A stretch of 14,550 nt of DNA, taken from NCBI GenBank assembly GCA_036488085.1, contig DASXHZ010000068.1:1-14550 (forward strand). Reading direction: 5' to 3'. Origin of the DNA: DASXHZ01 sp036488085 (GTDB lineage Bacteria > Acidobacteriota > Thermoanaerobaculia > Gp7-AA8). The notes beneath the pieces are model-generated. The model was not told where the DNA came from and searched no databases. It saw only the letters and a program-made list of their open reading frames with translations. This document shows positions 1-8,221 of this stretch, piece after piece. The translations under genes and the position numbers were made by a program. Numbering within the stretch: the first letter of the stretch is position 1; the number at the start of each line of letters is the position of its first letter.

Positions 1-49
1 GCAACGTCTTCACATCAGTCGTTTCCGCGTTACGATTCTTCGGGGCCAT
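1..49 (-). CDS. 5' end of an unidentified gene, running off the left edge
   Basis: An ATG at 49-47 opens a frame of 16 codons that continues past position 1; the visible residues are MAPKNRNAETTDVKTL. What marks it as a real start is a textbook Shine-Dalgarno sequence, AGGAG at 62-58 on the minus strand, with an 8-nt spacer. The short N-terminus is polar and carries no signal peptide, so the product is probably cytoplasmic. Too little is visible to name a family. An overlapping out-of-frame minus-strand frame (30-356) lacks a ribosome binding site and is rich in Ser and Arg, so it is the weaker alternative. Confidence 0.5.
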   Translation of the reverse strand, partial: MAPKNRNAETTDVKTL

Positions 50-661
50 CGAGTTCTCTCCTGTTCGTTCTGTTTAGCGACTTGAACTTTACAGAAGACT
101 CCTTGGCCCTTTCCTTTTGCAGAACTTTCCGGACACTACCCCAAGGCGCAGCACTTGTCGGCTCATATGCTATTCGCGCCGACGTCCGCGTTGCGGTAGA
201 GCTGCTAGGACTAGCGGCGGCGCTAACGCTGTTCACTTTGATGCTCGCGCGAAACGACCTGCTGGATCGAAACGCGAATTTGCGCCTCATGGATGAAATG
301 GCAAGGCACTTATTCCTCACGACATTGTCTCTAGAGCGGGACTGCCCGATAGTCAAGGTCTCGTCGTCCGTATTGGAGAACCAGATAAGCCTTGGCCCTT
401 CCGCGGTCGCATCATACTTCGAGGATCGCTCTGGCTATTCTTCTGGCTTGATCTCGCGCTCGCTTGACAGTAGTGGTAAAGGTAAGCCTCTTGGTCGCAG
501 TGTAGATTCGGAGAACCCGATCGAGCGCAGATGCGCATTGCCGCGCGGCCTTCGCAGCAGGCGACCGCGCGCCGTTCGCCGGCCCGTCGCTTCCGCGCCT
601 CGTGCTTGATCAGGTGACACGCGAATCTGCATACAAACGAGAGGCGAACCCTACCTTGGAA
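50..661. other. About 600 bases without a convincing gene
   Basis: Apart from the ribosome binding site at 58-62, I see no supported gene here. Open frames exist on both strands: a TTG-started plus frame at 82-609 with one hydrophobic stretch, and minus frames at 30-356, 353-538 and 435-632. None has a Shine-Dalgarno sequence, recognisable motifs or a normal residue composition. Base composition is less GC-rich than the rest of the window. It could be a decayed gene or a long intergenic spacer. Confidence 0.4.
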
Positions 662-1630
662 TTACGGTGGGCTGGGGAAGGGTGCGTGGATCATTTGCGA
701 CGGTATTGGAGGTCCTATCGAACTGCATTCGCTCTCGCCAGATGCAGACAAGGCGCAGACAGACGCTTCGTTTACGAGCCATAACCAGCGCTGAACGTTT
801 GCGAATGTTACGGTGCCAAGGTGCCGCCCGTCATATCTTGAATAGACATCGGCCACTCGTGCGCGTTGAGCGATGACGCCCTTCGGTGTTCTCACATCTT
901 CCCAGTTTCGAAGAACCGCTACGGTGCGGCGAGTGCAGAGCACGTCCCTTACGGGCGCCGAGTAATAGAATGGCGACAGATATGGGGCTACGTATTTTCG
1001 TCGTTCGTCGCGTTCGACGGTACGAGAGTATTGAAGTGCAAATTGTCGGGCGCCCCCGTCACGATCAATCATTTCCAGCTGCGGGCTCCCGATCACGTGT
1101 GCGAAAGCCAGAGTACCGTCATCACAAGCCGACATCACTGCGGACGCCGCGAAGAGCGCATCGCGGCTAGTCAAGCCCTCGTCTACAAGTTTGATCTTTG
1201 CCGGCGTAAATTGCCGCAAATCGTGAGACCACCAAATTCGCCACGTGGGCATGGAAGCGCCCAGGGCGTTATAGAACCAGATTGTGTCACGGCGCGCATC
1301 TACGAAATATGCCAGGTTCGGGAGGCGGATGCTCTTGAGGAATTCGCCATTAGCTGCAAAGACGTAAACCGTGTCGAGGCCGTCAACGACTATCCATTGA
1401 CTCCGCCAACGTGCGAACGACGTAACTTCTGACGGTAGCTTTATGCCGCGTAAGACGGCCTGAAGTTCTGTCGGCTTGGCGCCCGTGCGTACGTAGATTT
1501 TTTGGCCAGAGTCGAGGAGGAATATCCGTGGCGGATCGTGAAACGCGGCGGTAAACGGTTGTGAGAGCCCGCGAGAACCTATAAAGCAAAGGGCCGCGCA
1601 TATGGCGGCCCTGAGGACTCGTAGTGACAC
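662..1630 (-). CDS. Secreted six-bladed beta-propeller-like protein
   Basis: A 322-residue protein with an N-terminal signal peptide (basic MSLRVLR, hydrophobic core to about residue 20, likely cleavage after GLSQ). The mature part is a string of short beta-rich blocks ending in aromatic or hydrophobic strands, such as RIFLLDSGQKIYV, WIVVDGLDTVYVFAANGEF and DTIWFYNALG. This is the layout of NHL or 6-bladed propeller proteins. No catalytic motif is visible, so the role may be binding in the periplasm or outside the cell. The start is GTG at 1630-1628. It is the only start in frame, because the stop of the upstream peptide gene lies in the same frame 21 nt before it, and a purine-rich GAGAG-like stretch precedes it. 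It is downstream of, and probably cotranscribed with, the small cysteine peptide. The function is unknown; the propeller assignment rests on repeat texture, not on a named family. Confidence 0.72.
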   Translation of the reverse strand: MSLRVLRAAICAALCFIGSRGLSQPFTAAFHDPPRIFLLDSGQKIYVRTGAKPTELQAVLRGIKLPSEVTSFARWRSQWIVVDGLDTVYVFAANGEFLKSIRLPNLAYFVDARRDTIWFYNALGASMPTWRIWWSHDLRQFTPAKIKLVDEGLTSRDALFAASAVMSACDDGTLAFAHVIGSPQLEMIDRDGGARQFALQYSRTVERDERRKYVAPYLSPFYYSAPVRDVLCTRRTVAVLRNWEDVRTPKGVIAQRARVADVYSRYDGRHLGTVTFANVQRWLWLVNEASVCALSASGESECSSIGPPIPSQMIHAPFPSPP

Positions 1631-1651
1631 CGTTTCGCGCTCTCGGCTATG

Positions 1652-1822
1652 CTAGTTGAGCAGACACGCGGCGAGTCGGAGTTCCGCTTTCGCGCTGCAA
1701 ATCGTGCCACCATCACAGGCTAGCGCGTCATTAAGGAAATTCAGCCAACAGCCGCTGAACGCTGGAGCCGCGACTGCCGAGAGAACTAGGAGAAGGGTGA
1801 GGGTACGTAAACGATTCTTCAT
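1652..1822 (-). CDS. Small exported cysteine-rich peptide (56 aa)
   Basis: ATG at 1822-1820 to TAG at 1654-1652. Residues 1-21 form a clear signal peptide (MKNRLR, then a Leu/Val-rich core, then AAPA as a signal peptidase I site). The residues before Cys25 (FSGC) would also pass a loose lipobox, so lipidation is possible. The mature peptide of about 35 residues has four Cys at 25, 36, 42 and 53, a symmetric C-x10-C-x5-C-x10-C pattern. Both C-x10-C stretches look helical (CWLNFLNDALAC and CSAKAELRLAAC) with a DGGTI turn between them, suggesting a disulphide-stapled helical hairpin. AAGGA at about 13 nt may be the ribosome binding site, and a strong promoter lies 50 nt upstream. The propeller gene follows after 21 nt. 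I do not recognise the family. The signal peptide, promoter and pairing argue that it is real. Confidence 0.68.
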   Translation of the reverse strand: MKNRLRTLTLLLVLSAVAAPAFSGCWLNFLNDALACDGGTICSAKAELRLAACLLN

Positions 1823-1872
1823 GAAGACAATTCAGTCCTTTCGTGATTTTACTTGTCGCCGGGTGATTGGGA

Positions 1873-1902
1873 CTTATAACCTGCGTGCCGCCGGATTGTC
1901 AA
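1873..1902 (-). promoter_or_regulatory. Sigma70-type promoter for the peptide-propeller unit
   Basis: On the minus strand a perfect -35 box TTGACA (1902-1897) is followed after 18 nt by TATAAG (1878-1873), one mismatch from the -10 consensus. Transcription would start near 1866, leaving a leader of about 44 nt before the ATG at 1822. The match stands out in an otherwise GC-rich window, and its position and direction fit the downstream gene. The SpoIIE-type gene upstream ends at 1921, so this is the only intergenic space available. Confidence 0.6.
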
Positions 1903-1920
1903 TCGTGGTGAACTGCACCG

Positions 1921-3924
1921 CTACGCCGGGGTGCTGAGCAGGGCGCTGGGTTCCGGCCTGACTGCTGTTCCCACGTTGTCGATCCGCAAAATCATGACGG
2001 TGCGATCGTCGTCAGCGGGGCGTTCGGCGGAGTGGCTTGCAACGGCCTCCAAGATCGCGTCGCGGAGACTCGACGGGGCACAATTCGGCTGATCGGCTAG
2101 CAGCGACTCGAGCTGTTCGAACCCGAACGGATCACCCTGCGGATTCTGCGCTTCGACGATGCCATCGGAGAGGTAGACGACCGTGTCGCCTTCCTCGAGT
2201 TTTATCTCCACGGTGCGCGTGCTCAGATCCGGACGAACTCCTAGCGGCAGCGACGGGCACTCGATCGAGATCGGAAGCGTCTCGCCGAGACGCAGTAGAT
2301 ACGGGTAGAGGTGACCGGCATTCGTGTGCCGTATCGTTCCTTTCGAGAGGTCGAAGATGGTGAAGGCTAGGGTCATGAACGCGCGGCGCTCGGTCGAGCG
2401 GTAGACGAGATCGTTGAGGCGGTGGAAGAGCGAGGTCTCGTCGGCGCCCTCTTCGACGAGCGTCGTGATCGCCGCCTTGACCATCGCCATCACGAGACCG
2501 GTGGAGAGGCCGTGGCCGGAGACGTCGCCGATGGCGACGGCGAGGCGCGATTTGTCGAGGTTGAAGACGTCGTAGTAGTCGCCGCCGATCGACGCGGTCG
2601 GCTCGAAGTGCGCCGAGAACGAGACGCCGCGGAACTGGGGCCCTTCCTTCGGCAGAAGGTTGCGCTGGATCGACGCCGCGATCTCGATCTCGCTCTGCAG
2701 CCGCTCTTTTTCCGCCACGCTGGTGAGCAGCGACGAGATCGACTCGGTCATCCGGTCGAACGACTGCGCCATCTCGCCGAGCTGGTTGTTCGGCTTCATC
2801 TTGATGCGGTAGCTGAAGTCGCCTCGCTCGACGGCCTTCGTTCCCTTCTCGATGCGGTTCACGGCGCGCGAGATCGAGAAGATCAGTACCGCCGCGAACG
2901 CCGAGGCGAAGAGATACATGACCATCAACAGCGTCGTGAGGCCGGTGATGATCCAGAAGATCGCCTTCATGATGTTCGATGAGGTCGCGCCGCCGAAGTA
3001 AAAGTGCAGCAGGTTCGAGGTTGGGTTCGAGATCAGAGTGAAGATCCGGCGCTGATGCTTCGGCTGGCCCGTCATCCAGTCCACCATCCCGCCTTCCTCG
3101 GTGATGTCGAAGAAGCCGATCGACTGCAGCGTCGCAATCTTGCTGATGGACCAGCCGCGGTTCTTGAAGTCGTCGAATGTCGACCCGTCGCCAGTGCTGA
3201 TCTCGTCGCCGCGTCCACTCCGGTACTCCGTCGCCAGGCTTTGCGCGACGATCATCCCGGTGCGGTCTTCGAGTGCGCGTGCCCAGCGGGCGTCGAGCGG
3301 CTCGACGAAGACGATGGAGCGGTCGCCCGGGTAGGTGCGCGAGGCTAGGAGGAGCGGCTGATCGCCGCGGACGGACATGCCGGAGAAGTTCGACCCGCGC
3401 AGCCACTGCGGGATCGCTTTCCCGCTGTCGTCGTCGGTGTCGTAGACCTCGATCGACTCGCCGGACGGGCGCGGCTTCTTCCCCTGCACGGCGTAGTCGA
3501 TGATCTGCGACTCGAGCTGGCCGATGCTCGCCTGCCGCTCGGCCTTGAAGTTGGCGTCGCTCGCCACGCCGGCGATCACGTAGAGGATCGCGCCGAGGAG
3601 GATCGCGAAGAGGAAGAACGGCAGGACGCCGATCATCATGTAGCTGAGGAAGAGCCTGCGTCCGACCGTCCAGAAAATTTTCCCGAGGATCCAGCGCACG
3701 GCCACTGCGAGCCCGTAGAGCGTCAGCGCGATGACGAGGAGCCAGGAGAGAAACGAGAGGAAGCCGACGGGGGAGGAACTGACGTGGAATCGATGGAGGA
3801 GCTTCGAGAGCTGATCGAGGACGACGATCGCCACGACTCCGGCGAGCCAAAGCACGAGCGCCGGCGGCACACCGCGGCGCTTCGGCGGGTCGGGAGGTCG
3901 CACGGGGAGCATCGCAGCCATCAT
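1921..3924 (-). CDS. Membrane receptor-type SpoIIE/PP2C serine phosphatase with HAMP domain
   Basis: A 667-residue protein phosphatase that should dephosphorylate Ser/Thr on a cytoplasmic partner, typically an anti-sigma-factor antagonist, in response to an external signal. Membrane segments lie at about 21-39, 54-80 and 92-120. An extracytoplasmic sensor region covers about 121-316, a further membrane segment about 319-352, and a HAMP-like linker about 353-405 (AVNRIEKGTKAVERGDFSYRI). The PP2C domain follows from about 415 to 650. Metal-binding and core motifs are intact: GGDYYDVF (448-455), GDVSGHG (466-472), TNAGH (534-538), LSDGIVEA (585-592) and DDRTVMIL (639-646). No anti-sigma or antagonist gene is next to it. 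Two adjacent ATGs open the frame; AGGGAG sits 4 nt from the first and 7 nt from the second, so residue 2 may be the true start. It lies 46 nt after the large propeller gene and may share its transcript. Confidence 0.93.
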   Translation of the reverse strand: MMAAMLPVRPPDPPKRRGVPPALVLWLAGVVAIVVLDQLSKLLHRFHVSSSPVGFLSFLSWLLVIALTLYGLAVAVRWILGKIFWTVGRRLFLSYMMIGVLPFFLFAILLGAILYVIAGVASDANFKAERQASIGQLESQIIDYAVQGKKPRPSGESIEVYDTDDDSGKAIPQWLRGSNFSGMSVRGDQPLLLASRTYPGDRSIVFVEPLDARWARALEDRTGMIVAQSLATEYRSGRGDEISTGDGSTFDDFKNRGWSISKIATLQSIGFFDITEEGGMVDWMTGQPKHQRRIFTLISNPTSNLLHFYFGGATSSNIMKAIFWIITGLTTLLMVMYLFASAFAAVLIFSISRAVNRIEKGTKAVERGDFSYRIKMKPNNQLGEMAQSFDRMTESISSLLTSVAEKERLQSEIEIAASIQRNLLPKEGPQFRGVSFSAHFEPTASIGGDYYDVFNLDKSRLAVAIGDVSGHGLSTGLVMAMVKAAITTLVEEGADETSLFHRLNDLVYRSTERRAFMTLAFTIFDLSKGTIRHTNAGHLYPYLLRLGETLPISIECPSLPLGVRPDLSTRTVEIKLEEGDTVVYLSDGIVEAQNPQGDPFGFEQLESLLADQPNCAPSSLRDAILEAVASHSAERPADDDRTVMILRIDNVGTAVRPEPSALLSTPA

Positions 3925-3970
3925 AAGGCTCCCTGTAATTACGTCGCGTGAGGGACGAAGTTTCCGCGAA

Positions 3971-6676
3971 TCAGTGACGCGCGGAACGCCGTCGCGACGC
4001 TTGCGGGGCGGTGTTGCTCGTCGACCAGATTTCCAGCGAGTCGTCGGTGAGGAGGTACAGCTTGCCGGCGCTCTGCGCGACCGACCGGACGACCGCCGGC
4101 GTTGCGGCGTTGGTTGCCGTGAGTGAGGGCAGCGAGAGCCATTGCGGCTGGACGCTGCGGCTCGCGAACAGACAATTTCCGGAAGACGCGACGCGCTGGT
4201 CGCGGAACGTGAAGCCGGCGATCGGGTCCGCCTGGAACGCCGGCGGGATGTCGCTGCGCGTCGTGAGCTGCGCGTCGTACGAGTAGAGGGTGTCTCCCGC
4301 GACGTACACGGTGTTGTTCGCGAACGCGATCGATACCGGCGTCGTCGATCCGGCGGAGACCACGCTCTTCGACAGCACGGGCGACGCCGCGTTGCTCACG
4401 TCGTACAGCCGCACTTCTGACGGAAGGTCGAAGATGGCGTACGCCGAGGTGCCGGTCGTCGTGACGTCGACCACGCCGCCGTCGAGTGTCCCGGTCGTTG
4501 CGAGCGTTCGCGGGTCGAGCACGAGCGTCTTCTTCTCGCAGCCGCCGCTGGTGCAGCCGCGCGACACCGCGAGCCACACCGCGTTTCCGGCGGTGGCGAT
4601 CGCAAGCGGCTGCGACGCGGCGTCGATCGTCGTCCGCGCGAGGACGCCTCCCTCGCGCGAGTAGGCGGTGACGACGTTGGAGCTGGAGACGGTGTAGAGC
4701 GCCGTGTCGTTTGCGGCGACGTCGAGGACGCCCGCTGCGCTGAACGAGGTGAGGTAGTGCGGCGTGAAGCCGTAACGCGTCTCGAACGCGTCGATGCCGT
4801 CGGCGCCGAAGAGGTAGACGCGATCCGTTCCCGCCACGACCTTCGTGTAGTACGTGTTCCCATTCCGAGTCGCGAGCAGCGCCGGCGGCCCCTCGGCGGA
4901 ATCGAATGCGGCGGTCTCGACGCCGCCCGCCGTTGCCATCGCGGCAATGGAGTCGATGCTCAGCGAGGTGGCGTCGGCCGGGAGCGCCATCGTCCGCGTC
5001 AGTTTCTTCGTCGCGAGGTCCCACACGAGAAGCGAGTTGGTCGTCAGCTCGAAGACGCGGCTGCCGCTGAGCACGAGGCGCCGCGCCAGCGTCGAGGACG
5101 AGCCGGGAAGGGTGACAATCGTGCGGGTGGTGGCGTCGATGAGGCTGATGCCGGTGAAGGTGAAGACGGCCGCCGTGTTTCCCGACATCGTGAGCGGCGT
5201 GGTCGACGATCCCGGAACAGTGAGCGTGCCCGGATCGCTCAAGTCGCCCTTGGTGTAGAACGTGACGACGGTCGTTCCGTCGGCTGGATCGTAGGTTGTA
5301 CCGATCAGCGGCCCGGCGTGTGCGATCGTGGTCGCCTTCACGTTCGGGATCTGCTGCGGCACGGGGGTGAGCGCGCCGAGGTCGACGGTCCAGATGCTGT
5401 TGTCGGAGAGGACGGCGTACGCCGTGCCGTTGACGACGATCGCGGAGATGACGTTTGCGCGCAGCGTCGCCGAGGTGACGAGGAGGGGGGTCGTGGAGGC
5501 GAGCGTCCAGTAGAAGAGGCTCGTGCCGGACGACGTGAGGAGGAGGCCAGCCGCGCCGTCGTAGATCGTGTGGATCCGCGAGTCCCACTGTCGCGCGGCG
5601 GTGAGGTAGCCGGAACCGTTCTTCGTGTACTCGGTGAGGCCGCCGGCGCTTCGTGACGCGTAGAGCTTTCCGTCGACCCAAAGTGTGGAGGTCGTCGACG
5701 TGTCGGGGTAGCTGCGGATTGGATACGGCGCCGACATCGACGAGACGTCGAACGTCAGGAGGCCGGTATCGCCCGCCGCGACGTAGAGGCGGCCGCCGGC
5801 GATCTTCATGGCGCGGACACGGTTGATCGTGCCGCCGGTCGGGATGATGTCGGTGCCGAAGAGCTCGACCGGCGTCGCGAGATTGGCCCAGTCGGCGGCA
5901 CGGAGGTGCCGGTCGTTGCCGGCGGCAAAGACGACGTCGCCGGAGAGCGTCGCGAGCGTCACCGTTCCCTTGCTGACGGTGGCCGCTTTCGAGTTGTTGA
6001 TGAAGATGTCGGTCGAGACGCCGTCGCTGGCGTAGAGCCGCGTCGGAGTCGTCTGGAGCGACGTGACGCGCGGCAGTGAGCTGAGCGTTCCGGTGTGTTG
6101 CGGCGAGCCGGCGACGGTGATGTTGAAGATCTCGATGGTGTTGTCGCTGTCGGCGGCGTACAGCGTGGCGACGTTGGTGTCGGTGGCGAGCGAGGTGACG
6201 TTTGCTCCCGACGTCGGCATCGGGATGAATGGATTGGCGGGATTGAGGAGATCGACGGCGCGGAGGCCGTTTGCCGTCGCGATGAATGCGTACTGCGCGG
6301 GCGTCACGACGAGGTCGTTGACGGTCGCGCCGGCGTCGTAGCTGGCGGTGATAGAGAGCGCCTTGCCGTTCTTGTGGATGACGTAGACCGATGAGCCGCT
6401 GCCGGCGTACGCCACGCCGTTCACCATCCGGATGACGCGGGTGACGCCTGGGACGCTGATCGACGCCACGAGCGCCGGCGGATCGACGCTCCGATCGAAG
6501 AGCTGGACGCCGTATGACGTCGCTGCCCAGAGGTCGTTTCCATTGCTTCCATCGATCGCGAGGTCGAGGTACGACGCCCGGAACGCGCCGGAGTAGACGA
6601 GCGAGGAGTTGCACTGCGCGGCGAGGGGAGAGGAGAGGAAAAGGATCGTGAGGAACACCGCCACACACCCGCGCAT
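3971..6676 (-). CDS. Large secreted beta-propeller protein with LVIVD-like repeats
   Basis: A 901-residue exported protein. Residues 1-21 are a signal peptide (hydrophobic VAVFLTILFLSSPLAAQ), and the mature part is rich in Ser, Thr, Ala, Gly and Val with regularly spaced beta-strand blocks. Several blocks have the LVIVD-type shape, a strand ending in a hydrophobic-Asp pair followed by a Pro-containing turn: GLRAVDLLNPANPFIP (about 137-152), LLTFDVSSMSAPYPI (306-320) and EVRLYDVSNAASPV (about 754-767). At this length, two propellers in tandem are likely. No enzymatic motif is seen, so a binding or surface role is inferred. The C-terminus is short and basic. The gene starts 13 nt after the YceI gene without a clear Shine-Dalgarno sequence. 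A fully open, very Arg-rich frame on the same strand (3939-6668) is its shadow. Confidence 0.82.
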   Translation of the reverse strand: MRGCVAVFLTILFLSSPLAAQCNSSLVYSGAFRASYLDLAIDGSNGNDLWAATSYGVQLFDRSVDPPALVASISVPGVTRVIRMVNGVAYAGSGSSVYVIHKNGKALSITASYDAGATVNDLVVTPAQYAFIATANGLRAVDLLNPANPFIPMPTSGANVTSLATDTNVATLYAADSDNTIEIFNITVAGSPQHTGTLSSLPRVTSLQTTPTRLYASDGVSTDIFINNSKAATVSKGTVTLATLSGDVVFAAGNDRHLRAADWANLATPVELFGTDIIPTGGTINRVRAMKIAGGRLYVAAGDTGLLTFDVSSMSAPYPIRSYPDTSTTSTLWVDGKLYASRSAGGLTEYTKNGSGYLTAARQWDSRIHTIYDGAAGLLLTSSGTSLFYWTLASTTPLLVTSATLRANVISAIVVNGTAYAVLSDNSIWTVDLGALTPVPQQIPNVKATTIAHAGPLIGTTYDPADGTTVVTFYTKGDLSDPGTLTVPGSSTTPLTMSGNTAAVFTFTGISLIDATTRTIVTLPGSSSTLARRLVLSGSRVFELTTNSLLVWDLATKKLTRTMALPADATSLSIDSIAAMATAGGVETAAFDSAEGPPALLATRNGNTYYTKVVAGTDRVYLFGADGIDAFETRYGFTPHYLTSFSAAGVLDVAANDTALYTVSSSNVVTAYSREGGVLARTTIDAASQPLAIATAGNAVWLAVSRGCTSGGCEKKTLVLDPRTLATTGTLDGGVVDVTTTGTSAYAIFDLPSEVRLYDVSNAASPVLSKSVVSAGSTTPVSIAFANNTVYVAGDTLYSYDAQLTTRSDIPPAFQADPIAGFTFRDQRVASSGNCLFASRSVQPQWLSLPSLTATNAATPAVVRSVAQSAGKLYLLTDDSLEIWSTSNTAPQASRRRSARH

Positions 6677-6689
6677 GACGGAATTGTAG

Positions 6690-7232
6690 TTACTTTGCAG
6701 TCGCGAAGAGGTCGAATTTGACGTCCACTTCGTTCGCTACCGACAACACGAGCTTCTCCGGGACCGTCACGTTGTAGTCCGTCATCCGGATCGTGAACTT
6801 GGATGTGAGGTGCGCCTTTTTCGGCGACTCGAGGGTCACGTGCACCGGGACGACGATGCGCCGCGTGACGCCGTGCAGCGTCAGATCGCCGGCGACTTTC
6901 AGATCGGCGGATTGGCCCGGTGCGACCGCCGCCGCTCCGCTGACGCTCGTCGACTTGAACGTGGCGGTAGGGTACTTCTTCGTCTCGAGATACGTATCGC
7001 GCATGTCGTCGTCGCGCATCTTCATCCCGCTGTCGAGCGACGCGGTGTCGAGGGTCAGCGTGACCGAGGAAGCCGCGAGGTTCGCGGGGTCGACGTCGAC
7101 GGTTCCCGACACTTTCTTCGTGTCGGCGTCGATCTCCTCCAGCGTGTCTTCGAGGTGAAATCCAACCCAACTGTGGCCGTCATTACCGAGCGAGAAGAGG
7201 GTGGAAGCGAGGACGATGGCGGGGACAATCAT
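6690..7232 (-). CDS. YceI-family secreted lipid-binding-like protein
   Basis: A 180-residue YceI-domain protein. The family forms a lipocalin-like barrel that binds polyisoprenoid or similar lipids in the periplasm. A short signal peptide (MIVPAIVLASTLFS) precedes the barrel. Family hallmarks are visible: HSWVGFHLED at 20-29, the central block SGMKMRDDDMRDTYLETKKY (68-87) with PTATFKST after it, GDLTLHGVTRRIVVPV (115-130) and the closing VDVKFDLFA. The length matches the family. The start ATG overlaps the mutY stop as ATGA (7232-7229), so the two are probably translationally coupled. No cytochrome b561 partner, sometimes found with YceI, is nearby. The natural ligand cannot be told from the sequence. 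Confidence 0.92.
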   Translation of the reverse strand: MIVPAIVLASTLFSLGNDGHSWVGFHLEDTLEEIDADTKKVSGTVDVDPANLAASSVTLTLDTASLDSGMKMRDDDMRDTYLETKKYPTATFKSTSVSGAAAVAPGQSADLKVAGDLTLHGVTRRIVVPVHVTLESPKKAHLTSKFTIRMTDYNVTVPEKLVLSVANEVDVKFDLFATAK

Positions 7233-8221
7233 GATCTCTTGGATGCGATCTTCAGCGCTTTCGTTACATACGAAGGGTGAGGGAAGTCACGTATTTCCTC
7301 CGGGTTGACCCATTCGTAACCGGCGCGGAGGCGGGCGCGGGCGGCGAAGACTTCGAATGTGATCCGCCGCGTCGTGATGGTGTGCTGGAACGAGCCGATG
7401 CTCCGCGGCGCCGCCACGCTGAGCGGTACAGCGTCGAACAGCGCCGTGTTGCCGTGCGGCAGATGCAGCATCGCGGTCATGAGCGGTCCGCGCTCGCGAC
7501 GCATGAGAACCCGCCCGCGAGCATCCGTCACGAGGTAGAGCGGGATGTGCAGCCGCCTCGCCGCCTTCCGTTCCCTCGGCGCCGGCAACTCATGGATGCG
7601 ATCGGTCGTAAACGCGATGCAGTCGCGCCGGAGCGGGCACTCCATGCAGCGTGTATTGCGCGGTGTACAGATCGTGGCGCCCAGCTCCATCAGCGCCTGA
7701 TTCATCATTCTCGGCGATCGGCACGCGTGGACCAACGCCTCGGCATGTGTCCACGGATCCTCGGTCCCTTGCACCCGAGCAAGCACGCGCGCGACATTGC
7801 CGTCGACGATCGGCGCCCGCCGGTCGAATGCAATCGAGGCGATCGCGCCGGCCGTGTACCGTCCGATCCCGCGGATCGACATCAGAGCCGAAGCGTCCGA
7901 GGGCAGTTCGCCATCGAATCGCGCGACGACGTCGATCGCTCCCTCGCGCAGCATCCGTGCGCGCCGGTAGTAGCCGAGGCCTGACCAAATCGCGGTCACT
8001 TCATCCTCGGAAGCCGCCGCGAGCGCCGCCACATCAGGGAAGCGTTTCACGAACCGATCGAAGTACCCGAGGACGACTTCCATCCTCGTCTGCTGGGCCA
8101 TCACCTCGGAAACCCAGACGTGGTACGGCCGGTACGTCGTGCGCCAGGGGAGGGGACGTTGGTGTTTGCCGAACCACCGTTCGAGCGACCGCGCGATGCG
8201 GCTGGGGCGGGCGTCTGGCAA
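7229..8221 (-). CDS. mutY: A/G-specific adenine DNA glycosylase MutY
   Basis: Base-excision-repair enzyme that removes adenine mispaired with 8-oxoguanine. Numbered from the TTG at 8221 (330 aa), it shows PLPWR near 23-27 and VSEVMAQQT with the catalytic Glu at 39. The helix-hairpin-helix SIRGIGRYTAGAIASIAF (115-132) and the catalytic Asp in PIVDGNV (140) follow. The [4Fe-4S] ligands C-x6-C-x2-C-x5-C lie at 185, 192, 195 and 201. A C-terminal NUDIX-like domain recognises 8-oxoG (FQHTITTRR). The TTG start places PLPW about 20 residues from the N-terminus, as in E. coli MutY. ATGs at 8269 and 8314 would add 16 or 31 residues of unconserved sequence and run into gvpF on the other strand, so I prefer TTG, without a good Shine-Dalgarno sequence to prove it. 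Confidence 0.93.
   Translation of the reverse strand: MPDARPSRIARSLERWFGKHQRPLPWRTTYRPYHVWVSEVMAQQTRMEVVLGYFDRFVKRFPDVAALAAASEDEVTAIWSGLGYYRRARMLREGAIDVVARFDGELPSDASALMSIRGIGRYTAGAIASIAFDRRAPIVDGNVARVLARVQGTEDPWTHAEALVHACRSPRMMNQALMELGATICTPRNTRCMECPLRRDCIAFTTDRIHELPAPRERKAARRLHIPLYLVTDARGRVLMRRERGPLMTAMLHLPHGNTALFDAVPLSVAAPRSIGSFQHTITTRRITFEVFAARARLRAGYEWVNPEEIRDFPHPSYVTKALKIASKRS

Noticed and set aside
82..609. 175-codon plus-strand frame with a hydrophobic stretch
   Set aside because: TTG start without a Shine-Dalgarno sequence, Arg/Pro-rich C-terminal half and no recognisable family; kept only as part of the region description.
2132..3850. 572-codon open frame on the minus strand
   Set aside because: Shadow of the SpoIIE-type phosphatase gene, Arg/Asp-rich and without any domain; the true frame has all PP2C motifs.
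4757..5656. 299-codon plus-strand frame opposite the large propeller
   Set aside because: Composition dominated by Arg, Gly, Asp and Glu, typical of an antisense frame in GC-rich DNA; the gene on the other strand is well supported.
3939..6668. 909-codon open frame on the minus strand
   Set aside because: It is the out-of-frame shadow of the secreted propeller: extremely rich in Arg, His and Asp, no signal peptide or motif, while the other frame has a clean signal peptide and repeats.
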